A stretch of 7,091 nt of DNA. Source: JBHOQX01 sp042408595 (GTDB taxonomy: Bacteria > Chloroflexota > Chloroflexia > Chloroflexales > Roseiflexaceae). Positions 1 through 4,465 of the stretch are shown here, in pieces. The notes under the pieces are model-generated. The model saw only the letters and a list, made by a program, of their open reading frames with translations. It was not told where the DNA came from and ran no database searches. Positions within the stretch are counted from its first letter, which is position 1. Each line of letters begins with the position of its first letter. A program made the translations under genes and the position numbers. The stretch spans positions 1 through 7,091 of the forward strand of contig JBHOQX010000078.1 of NCBI GenBank assembly GCA_042408595.1. The letters run 5' to 3'.

Positions 1-834
1 GTTACAACCGCTTTCGGCTCGTAGAGAGCACTGAAACTCATCAGCATATAGTCAACGACGCTATCCAGTTCGTGTTACAACCGCTTTCGGCTCGTAGAGA
101 GCACTGAAACCTATGCACGTCGCCAGCCGATTGTGCTCCCCAAGGTTACAACCGCTTTCGGCTCGTAGAGAGCACTGAAACTAGGTAGGCCCTCCTTGTA
201 TCGTCAGGGAGCGGGAGCCGGTTACAACCGCTTTCGGCTCGTAGAGAGCACTGAAACTGATTGACGTGTACTCCAGGGCGCAGTCGCAGGCCGGGTTACA
301 ACCGCTTTCGGCTCGTAGAGAGCACTGAAACTGCTCGTAGTCGGCAGCCAGCTTACGCTCGACCTGGTTACAACCGCTTTCGGCTCGTAGAGAGCACTGA
401 AACTTGCGGAGGCTTATTCTTCGATGGTGGCCTCGATGGTTACAACCGCTTTCGGCTCGTAGAGAGCACTGAAACTTGTTATCGCGGCCGGCTACGGTGT
501 CGGTAAGACCCGTTACAACCGCTTTCGGCTCGTAGAGAGCACTGAAACGCATATTCGAGTTCTGGACAGCAGTGCTCCACGGGTTACAACCGCTTTCGGC
601 TCGTAGAGAGCACTGAAACGGCTCGAAGTGGGCCGGCTCCTTACCCGCGTTGAGTTACAACCGCTTTCGGCTCGTAGAGAGCACTGAAACCTTCACCGAG
701 CACTTCACCGCCGTAACGCTTTACAGTTACAACCGCTTTCGGCTCGTAGAGAGCACTGAAACGTCAACTCTTGGTGGACCGGGCAGGTACTCGAACAGTT
801 ACAACCGCTTTCGGCTCGTAGAGAGCACTGAAAC
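1..834 (+). CRISPR. CRISPR array, 12 repeats / 11 spacers, left end outside window
   Basis: A 37-bp repeat beginning GTTACAACC and ending ACTGAAAC occurs at 1, 74, 145, 221, 295, 367, 439, 512, 583, 654, 726 and 798, and I see no base difference among the 12 copies. Spacers are 36, 34, 39, 37, 35, 35, 36, 34, 34, 35 and 35 bp, all different. The plus-strand 3' end ACTGAAAC fits the 8-nt 5' handle of crRNAs in Cas6-processed type I and III systems, so transcription is probably left to right, with the leader beyond base 1. Within the repeat, GCTC (17-20) and GAGC (26-29) can form a short 4-bp stem with a 5-nt loop just before the handle, where Cas6-type enzymes cut. The sequence right of 834 is GC-rich and not leader-like. 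No cas gene lies in the window, so subtype cannot be assigned. Confidence 0.98.
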
Positions 835-904
835 TCTTAGATACCGGTATAGCCGCCAGCGCGGCGCGAATCTCTGCCGCGAAGCGGTCGAGTACATACT
901 GCAT
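835..904 (-). pseudogene. Possible 5' stub of a gene truncated by the CRISPR array
   Basis: On the minus strand an ATG at 904-902 is preceded by GGAGG (plus 915-919) with 10 nt between them, and opens a 23-codon protein-like stretch starting MQYVLDRFAAEIRAALAAIP. Codon 24 onward is CRISPR repeat, so the gene has no natural continuation. The short amphipathic start resembles the opening of arginyl-tRNA synthetases (N-terminal Add-1 domain) as I remember them from Chloroflexota, but 23 residues cannot prove this. It could equally be a chance start. If real, it means the array sits at a rearrangement junction that removed the rest of the gene. Confidence 0.3.
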
Positions 905-976
905 GCGTTGGCTTCCTCCACAGTGAGCTCTGCGGAGGATTGCACCACCGTGCACGGGTAGCGCGGGCACGGCCGC

Positions 977-1500
977 GCGGTGGTGGTTGGGCTTGTCGGC
1001 GACATCGGCCAGAAACGGGCTGAGGTAGACCATCACACGGATGCCAGCCGTCGCCAGATCGTCGCGCCGTTGCTGCAGCGGAGCCGCCTGTGCAGCACTG
1101 CCGCGCCAGCTTCGAGCGCGAACGCCTCGATCAGTTGATCCGTGCAGATCGCGCTGCGCCGGTCATGGAAGAAGAACATGCCGCGCGCTTCTGCGACCGT
1201 TTCGCTCCCGTGCGCTGCGGCCACAAAGCCCTGGCCGGGCAGCGTCTGCCACAGCACCCGCTCCGGCGCATCCTGATGGGTGATGCGCGCCGCGCCGTCA
1301 CGCGCCGTTTCTCAATGTACCCGCAACAGGCCGATGCCCAGGGCCTGATCCGCCAGCGTAGACGCGACGCGCAACGGGCCGCTGAGCGGCCGTTCAGCAG
1401 AGGCGCGCTGTGCCATGCGCGCGCCCATAGGCAGCAGCGCGAGCAGCAGCGCCAGGCTTAGGTGTGCAAGCAGTCGTCGCAGGCTGGTGTTCGGTAGTTT
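977..1500 (-). pseudogene. Decayed GH31 alpha-glycosidase (sulfoquinovosidase/YihQ-like subgroup)
   Basis: Two pieces of one family are visible. Piece A reads minus from 1500 to about 1095: a basic stretch followed by a hydrophobic run (SLALLLALL) like a signal peptide, an in-frame TGA at 1314-1312, then the N-terminal sandwich segment VLWQTLPGQGFVAAA...ARGMFFFHDRR. Piece B, in another frame at about 1075-977, reads DLATAGIRVMVYLSPFLADVADKPNH, which matches the (alpha/beta)8-barrel strand typically written GIRVMTYINPFL in GH31 enzymes. The roughly 250 residues expected between the pieces are missing, as is everything after piece B, including the catalytic GWMADFGE region. No ATG, GTG or TTG lies in frame before the signal-like segment, so the start is also lost. 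An active copy would be an exported enzyme hydrolysing alpha-glycosides. It lies directly after the MarR stop codon on the same strand. Family call is from motif memory; the pseudogene status is visible directly. Confidence 0.65.
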
Positions 1501-1946
1501 TAGGTGTGCGATTCTAATGCACCAATGAGCTCGCGTAACAGATGCTTAAGTTCGGCGAATCGATCTGCGCCGAGATACCGACTCCATTCGCATTCCACCT
1601 GCGCGATAATCCGACGTGCCGCCGCGTCCAGCATGCGCCCGCGCTCGGTCAGTTGTACCAGGCGTGCCCGCTTGTCGCTGGGATCGGCCACCCGCGCTAC
1701 ATAGCCGCGCGCTTCCAAATGGTCGATCAAGTAGCCCATCGATTGCTTGGTGATCTGTGCCCGCTCTGCGAGTTCCGTGGCGCGCACACCCTCGGGCCGC
1801 ATGTGTTGAAAGACGACAAGGTGCGCTGGACTGAGATCATCAAAGCCGGCTTGCCTGAGACCGGCGTGAATCCGCTCAACGATAACTTGAAACGGAATGC
1901 GCAACAGCGCGCCGAGCATGTACTGATCCGCGTCGTCGCCGCTCAT
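1500..1946 (-). CDS. MarR-family transcriptional regulator
   Basis: A 148-residue protein of the usual MarR length. MarR proteins are dimeric winged-helix DNA-binding regulators, usually repressors, released from DNA by small ligands or oxidation. Helical dimerisation segments lie at about residues 8-33 and 105-146. The winged helix-turn-helix spans about 53-103: VRATELAERAQITKQSMGYL contains the HTH, and DPSDKRARLVQLTERG (88-103) is the wing with the family's D-x-R-type signature. The start is supported by AGGAG (plus 1958-1962) 11 nt before the ATG. It is divergent from the cupin gene, with 90 bp between starts, and a 13-bp inverted repeat lies in the shared promoter, so control of itself and the cupin is likely (inference). 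The ligand cannot be told; I see no cysteine in the N-terminal helix of the OhrR redox type. Confidence 0.93.
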   Translation of the reverse strand: MSGDDADQYMLGALLRIPFQVIVERIHAGLRQAGFDDLSPAHLVVFQHMRPEGVRATELAERAQITKQSMGYLIDHLEARGYVARVADPSDKRARLVQLTERGRMLDAAARRIIAQVECEWSRYLGADRFAELKHLLRELIGALESHT

Positions 1947-1964
1947 GGTTAGCGCAGCTCCTGC

Positions 1965-1993
1965 TTGACAAGATGGTAAGATAGTCTTATTAT
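1965..1993 (+). promoter_or_regulatory. Sigma70-type promoter of the cupin gene
   Basis: TTGACA at 1965-1970 and TATTAT at 1988-1993 are separated by exactly 17 bp. The -35 is a perfect match to consensus and the -10 differs at one base. Transcription would start near 2000, giving a leader of about 37 nt that includes the strong SD at 2024-2030. The arrangement predicts a strong promoter unless repressed, which fits a repressor gene being encoded divergently next door. Confidence 0.75.
1977..1989. promoter_or_regulatory. Candidate MarR operator: 13-bp inverted repeat
   Basis: TAAGA-TAG-TCTTA is an inverted repeat with perfect 5-bp arms and a 3-bp centre. It lies between the -35 and -10 of the cupin promoter, overlaps the first two bases of its -10 and touches the marR -10. 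MarR dimers typically bind imperfect palindromes at such positions. A direct repeat ATAGTC (1981-1986 and 1994-1999) overlaps and could be part of a second half-site. Binding by the adjacent MarR protein is inference from position. Confidence 0.45.
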
Positions 1994-1994
1994 A
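1989..1994 (-). promoter_or_regulatory. -10 element of the marR promoter, overlapping the cupin -10
   Basis: The minus strand reads TATAAT from 1994 to 1989, a perfect -10, offset by one base from the plus-strand -10. The -35 region 17-18 bp further (near 2012-2018) is a poor match (CAATTA/ACAATT), so this promoter is weaker on paper. RNA polymerase cannot occupy both -10 elements at once, so the two genes should compete as well as share any operator. Confidence 0.5.
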
Positions 1995-2036
1995 TAGTCA
2001 GATGATTTTACTAATTGTAGCGTAAGGAGGAGCGCC

Positions 2037-2519
2037 ATGGCAACAACCCCTGTTCCCTACGTTCGTACCCATGCTGAGGGCGAGTCGATCTGGTTTTTGG
2101 GTACACTCATGACGATCAAGGCAGGCACCGCCGAAACTGCCGGTCAATTCAGCCTGATCGAACAAACGCTGCCTCTCGGATTTGCGCCGCCGCTGCATGT
2201 CCATCATGCTGAGGACGAGGCGTTCTACATTCTGGAAGGCTCGTTCACCTTTTATTGTGGGGACCAGACGCTGGCGGCTCCTGCCGGTTCGTTTGTGTAT
2301 CTGCCCAAAGATCTACCGCATAGTTTTCGTGTGGACCAGGCGCCGGCGCGCCTGCTCCAATGGACCATACCCGCCGGCTTTGAGCGCTTCCACGTGGAGG
2401 TCGGCGAGCCCGCGCCGCAGCTGACACTCCCGCCGCCAGGTCCTCCCGCGGTTGACAAGCTCTTGGCTCTGGCACCGAACTATCAGGTGGAGATCCTTGG
2501 TCCGCCGCCAGGCTGGTAG
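2037..2519 (+). CDS. Single-domain cupin protein (quercetin dioxygenase-like cupin_2)
   Basis: A 160-residue cytosolic protein with no signal peptide. Cupins are small beta-barrels holding a metal (Fe, Mn, Ni or Zn) and act as dioxygenases, isomerases or sensors. Cupin motif 1 is at residues 48-68: G48, H54-x-H56, E61 and G68 fit G(X)5HXH(X)4E(X)6G. Cupin motif 2 is at 84-95: G84, P90 and H95 fit G(X)5P(X)4H. The predicted metal ligands H54, H56, E61 and H95 are all present, so it should bind metal. A Pro-rich tail follows (about 125-140). Start choice is firm: AAGGAGG at 2024-2030 lies 6 nt before the ATG. It is the only gene downstream of a strong promoter facing marR, so it is probably induced by the compound MarR senses. 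The substrate is unknown; similar proteins are often annotated as quercetin 2,3-dioxygenase without proof. Confidence 0.9.
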   Translation: MATTPVPYVRTHAEGESIWFLGTLMTIKAGTAETAGQFSLIEQTLPLGFAPPLHVHHAEDEAFYILEGSFTFYCGDQTLAAPAGSFVYLPKDLPHSFRVDQAPARLLQWTIPAGFERFHVEVGEPAPQLTLPPPGPPAVDKLLALAPNYQVEILGPPPGW

Positions 2520-2525
2520 TGCTCC

Positions 2526-3015
2526 TCAGCATGCGGCAAAGGCGTTGATCGCCGCGCGCAGCTCGTCGTAGGCGTGCAGCACCGCGAAGTGTGGGAACTC
2601 GGCGATAATGTTGGCCGGTGGCCGAAAGAGCAGGCCCTGCTCGGCGGCGGCCAGCATCGCCGTGTCGTTGTAGGAGTCACCAACGGCCAGCACGCGAAAG
2701 CCCAGCCCCTGCAGGGCGCGCACGCTCTCACGCTTGCCATGGTGCATGCGCATGCAGTACGCCACGATCATACCGTCGGCGTCGATCTCCAACGAGTTGC
2801 AGAACAGCGTCGGATAGCCCAGCTGTGCCATCAGCGGTGCGGCGAACTCATAGAAGGTGTCCGACAAGATGATGCACTGATAGTGCGCGCGCAGCCAGGC
2901 GAGAAACTCGGCTGCGCCCGGCAGCGGCGTCAGCATGGCGATCACCGCCTGGAGGTCGGCCCGGGGTCAAGCCGTGTTGCCGCAGCGTAGCGATGCGCCG
3001 TCGCATCAGCTCATC
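2526..3015 (-). pseudogene. thrH: thrH pseudogene, 3' part (HAD phosphoserine phosphatase / homoserine kinase)
   Basis: From the codon at 2945 to the stop at 2526 there are 139 residues matching the C-terminal two-thirds of ThrH (normally about 205 aa): PLPGAAEFLAWLRAHY, HAD motif II ILSDTFYEF (S28-D29-T30 of this stretch), motif III Lys K71, motif IV GDSYNDT (89-95), and the closing EFPHFAVLHAYDEL. Upstream, 2967-3015 reads DELMRRRIATLRQHGL, also ThrH, but in a different frame; one extra base near 2958-2966 separates the frames. At 3007-3015 the gene is cut by an IS1-family element, and its 5' remains resume at 3827. ThrH dephosphorylates phosphoserine in serine synthesis and can transfer phosphate to homoserine. 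With the frameshift, the insertion and a damaged 5' end, no active enzyme is expected. The stop lies 6 bp from the convergent cupin stop. Confidence 0.85.
3007..3015. repeat. 9-bp target-site duplication, left copy (CAGCTCATC)
   Basis: CAGCTCATC directly precedes the left terminal repeat of the IS1-family element and is repeated exactly at 3827-3835, directly after the right terminal repeat. Nine base pairs is within the size IS1 elements generate. Removing the element and one copy restores a continuous ThrH reading frame across the junction (TTRDLPDDDELMRRRIATL). Confidence 0.95.
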
Positions 3016-3028
3016 GGTAGTCATGCAA
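3016..3028 (+). repeat. Terminal inverted repeat, left end of IS1-family element
   Basis: GGTAGTCATGCAA, perfect inverted match to 3814-3826. The stop codon of the transposase second-half frame (TGA, 3023-3021) lies inside this repeat. Confidence 0.93.
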
Positions 3029-3473
3029 ACGTAGTAATACCGCGTTTGGCGCGACAGTGAGCGTTATAGTCGTGGATGAAATACCAGAGCGCACCGATGT
3101 GATTCGCCAGCTTTTTCGAGAACGAGAGCGTCTTGCGGACGAGCCGACTGCAGCGCTGGCGAAGAGTGTTGTTGAAGCGTTCAATGTGATTGGTTTGGCC
3201 GGACTGTCTTTGCCAACGGGTCGATAACGCTTGGAGGGCAGGATCGCAGCATACGCCTCCCAGAAATCGGTGTAGCAGACGGCACATTGGCGATAGACAG
3301 CCGGAAGGGAGGCCCACAGTCGCCGCGCCATCGCTTTCGTGCGAGCACCAACCGCTATTCCCACGATCTCGCGCGTTTCTCGGTTGATTGCCAGCCGAAT
3401 CCACTTCCGGCAGCGTTTCTTGCCCACGAAGGACCAGAGTTCGTCGCACTCGAGGACCACGTGCCCTTTTTTT
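3021..3473 (-). pseudogene. IS1-family transposase orfB (InsB-like DDE domain), frameshifted
   Basis: Entered by a -1 shift at the A7 run (3473-3467), this frame reads KKGHVVLECDELWSFVGKK and continues through RETREIVGIAVGARTKAMARRLW and VYRQCAVCYTDFWEAYAAILPSKRYRPVGKDS, the IS1 catalytic domain with the first two acidic residues (CDELW and YTDFW). After DS, near 3200-3208, the homology jumps to another frame: SGQTNHIERFNNTLRQR...RKTLSFSKKLANHIGALWYFIHDYN, ending at TGA 3021. The last piece holds the catalytic Glu of NHIERFN. The jump equals a two-base insertion or one-base deletion, has no slippery run, and falls between the second Asp and the Glu. Without the shift, translation would run in the wrong frame to a stop at 3011. 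This copy should therefore not make active transposase. Confidence 0.9.
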
Positions 3474-3753
3474 GCTCCGTGATGGTCACAGAGCGTGGAA
3501 CAGCAGCATCTTTGGTATTGACGTTGTATTGGAGCCAGCGTGCAGAAACACCGGTCGCCCGCACGATGCCCGCCAGTGACATGCGTTCCAGCAGCAGGTT
3601 ATCGACCAGGTGTTTGGTTGCAGTCGTGATGCGCGATTGTGCTGGGTTCGCGACACACTGGCGCCGGCAGTCGTTGCACATCCATTTGGGTTTACCGTTC
3701 TGGATCGACCCGTTTTTCACGACCCGTGTTTCCTGACATCGTGGACACAGCAT
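3355..3753 (-). CDS. IS1-family InsA-like protein (zinc finger + HTH), transposase N-terminal part
   Basis: Starts at the ATG 3753-3751, with GGGAG (plus 3763-3767) 9 nt upstream; an in-frame extension to 3840 would run out of the element into the target gene and is rejected. The first 32 residues hold a zinc finger with Cys 3, 6, 26 and 29 (MLCPRCQ ... CNDC). A helix-turn-helix covers about residues 58-76 (MSLAGIVRATGVSARWLQ). The natural InsA-like region ends around EQKKG; residues after the A7 run (TWSSSATNSG onward, to a stop at 3355) are out of frame with the conserved transposase. In IS1, InsA alone binds the terminal repeats and represses, while the -1 frameshift fusion InsAB' is the transposase. 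This part looks intact, so it could still bind ends (inference). Confidence 0.85.
   Translation of the reverse strand: MLCPRCQETRVVKNGSIQNGKPKWMCNDCRRQCVANPAQSRITTATKHLVDNLLLERMSLAGIVRATGVSARWLQYNVNTKDAAVPRSVTITEQKKGTWSSSATNSGPSWARNAAGSGFGWQSTEKRARSWE
3467..3473 (-). promoter_or_regulatory. A7 slippery run for programmed -1 frameshifting
   Basis: The minus strand has seven consecutive A (plus T7) followed by GGGC at the exact point where homology passes from the InsA-like frame (ACG GAG CAA AAA AAG) to the InsB-like frame one base back (AAA GGG CAC). IS1 uses an A6C run for the same -1 shift, so this is very likely programmed rather than damage. Confidence 0.8.
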
Positions 3754-3769
3754 CGGTCTGATCTCCCTG

Positions 3770-4315
3770 TCACTTTTCCGCTTCCTGATCAGGTAGGATA
3801 CCATCACTACTGCTTGCATGACTACCCAGCTCATCGTCATCGGGTAGGTCGCGCGTCGTCAGGCGCAGCTCGGCGATGCCGGTGCGCTCATCGCCCGGCA
3901 CACACGCTCCCTGGCGCGGGCCGTCGAGGCGTGTGCCCGGAGCATCGAGCGAGCCACGAAGATCGCTGATGGCCCCGGGCGGGATGCCGGCGTTGATCAC
4001 CCCACTATTGCTGCCGACCACCGGCCCGCTCACCACGCCGCCGGTGATCGTGACGCTGCCGCCCGGCACGGGCCAGGGCGCGGCTGGCGGCGCGGGCGGC
4101 GCGGCGTCGTCCGGGTGATCCTCGACGGCGACGCCCCAGCCGCGCAGGATGCCCTTGATCCGGGCGATGTTTGCCCGCGCCTCGACGATGCCGTTGGCGA
4201 CGGCGGGGGTGACAAACGCCGCGCCCTGGAGGTCGCGCTGTTGCAGATACAGCGCCAGGTTGCGCCGGTTGATACGCAGCAGCTCCTGCTGGTGGGCGAT
4301 ATCGTCGGTGGCCAT
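3770..4315 (-). CDS. Adaptor-like (effector-associated-type) small protein, 3' end chimeric with thrH and IS1
   Basis: Starts at the ATG 4315-4313 with GAGG (plus 4323-4326) 7 nt upstream; an ATG 15 nt earlier has no SD and overlaps that site. The frame gives 181 residues. Residues 1-65 (HQQELLRINRRNLALYLQQ ... GIVEARANIARIKGILRGWG) form two predicted amphipathic helices. They resemble the short effector-associated/death-like adaptor modules found at the N-terminus of NACHT, TIR, CHAT and caspase-like conflict proteins, common in Chloroflexota. A Pro/Ala linker (about 66-85) follows, then a Gly/Val/Asn-rich stretch (GGVVSGPVVGSNSGVINAG, about 92-110) like the low-complexity beta segments of the same proteins. 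Residues from about 130 to 163 are thrH remains read in frame, and 164-181 are IS sequence. The original C-terminus is therefore lost, and any effector domain is absent. The resemblance is from memory, not a search. A stand-alone adaptor or a degraded N-terminal fragment are both possible. Confidence 0.5.
   Translation of the reverse strand: MATDDIAHQQELLRINRRNLALYLQQRDLQGAAFVTPAVANGIVEARANIARIKGILRGWGVAVEDHPDDAAPPAPPAAPWPVPGGSVTITGGVVSGPVVGSNSGVINAGIPPGAISDLRGSLDAPGTRLDGPRQGACVPGDERTGIAELRLTTRDLPDDDELGSHASSSDGILPDQEAEK
3814..3826 (-). repeat. Terminal inverted repeat, right end of IS1-family element
   Basis: TTGCATGACTACC on the plus strand, the exact reverse complement of 3016-3028. It lies about 60 bp upstream of the InsA-like start. 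Confidence 0.93.
3827..3835. repeat. 9-bp target-site duplication, right copy (CAGCTCATC)
   Basis: Exact copy of 3007-3015, directly abutting the right terminal repeat of the IS1-family element. Confidence 0.95.
3827..3925 (-). pseudogene. thrH: thrH pseudogene, 5' part beyond the IS insertion
   Basis: Minus strand from about 3925 reads LDGPRQGACVPGDERTGI, then AELRLTTRDLPDDDEL, up to the IS junction. ThrH proteins normally begin with a CLDLEGVLVPEIW-type HAD motif I, then an (A)EKTGI...TTRDxPDYDxLM segment. Here the TGIAELRLTTRDLP part is well kept, but motif I is scrambled (LDGPRQGACVP instead of LDLEGVLVP) and about six residues before ERTGI are missing. No start codon lies in this frame at the expected place. 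This stretch is now fused in frame to the upstream adaptor-like gene. Loss of the motif I Asp-x-Glu context alone would abolish phosphatase activity. Confidence 0.7.
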
Positions 4316-4465
4316 GCGTTTGCCTCGCATTCAGATCATGGGCGGACGACCGGCAGGGGACGAATGCGCACCTGGGCAAGGTCAAGGTCGCCCGCTGCCG
4401 CTATGACCGGTCTCCGCCCCTCGTCTCTCGTCCAAACGTCCTTCATCTTCGGTCCACCCGACGCC

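Larger units (their letters stand above)
3016..3826 (-). mobile_element. IS1-family insertion sequence, 811 bp, complete but with broken transposase
   Basis: Terminal inverted repeats GGTAGTCATGCAA at 3016-3028 and its complement at 3814-3826 match perfectly over 13 bp; similarity continues inward (ACGTAGTAAT versus CAGTAGTGAT) after a one-base gap. A 9-bp direct duplication flanks the element. Length, two overlapping transposase frames on the minus strand, an A7 slippery run and the InsA/InsB-like protein sequences all place it in the IS1 family. The ends are clean, so insertion may be fairly recent. A frameshift in the middle of the DDE region (near 3200-3208) should make this copy unable to move by itself, though intact ends could be used by a transposase from another copy. 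Confidence 0.95.

Noticed and set aside
841..850. ATACCGGTAT 10-bp palindrome just after the last CRISPR repeat
   Set aside because: Short perfect palindromes are expected by chance; no promoter or paired site nearby gives it a role.
181..961. Open frames with repeated peptides (YNRFRLVESTET on plus, FSALYEPKAVVT on minus) in the first kilobase
   Set aside because: They are translations of the CRISPR repeat, which happens to lack stops in these frames; not a repeat protein.
1041..1461. Plus-strand open frames of 80 and 123 codons between the array and marR
   Set aside because: Arg/Ala/Gln-rich shadows of the GH31 remnant on the opposite strand, where real homology lies.
1458..1509. 10-bp direct repeat TTAGGTGTGC at 1458-1467 and 1500-1509, around the marR stop
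   Set aside because: Too short to separate from chance or a small slip duplication; flanking bases do not continue the similarity.
2494..2545. Possible shared terminator between the convergent cupin and thrH genes
   Set aside because: Only short GC arms with a loop over 20 bp and no T-run on either side; not convincing as an intrinsic terminator.
3753..3840. Longer start for the IS1-family InsA-like protein at 3840
   Set aside because: The extra 29 residues would begin outside the element in the target gene; the ATG at 3753 has an SD and matches the family's zinc-finger start.
4331..4465. Possible terminator or small gene downstream of the acyl-CoA synthetase
   Set aside because: I see no strong hairpin with a T-run and no start with an SD in this 135-bp gap.
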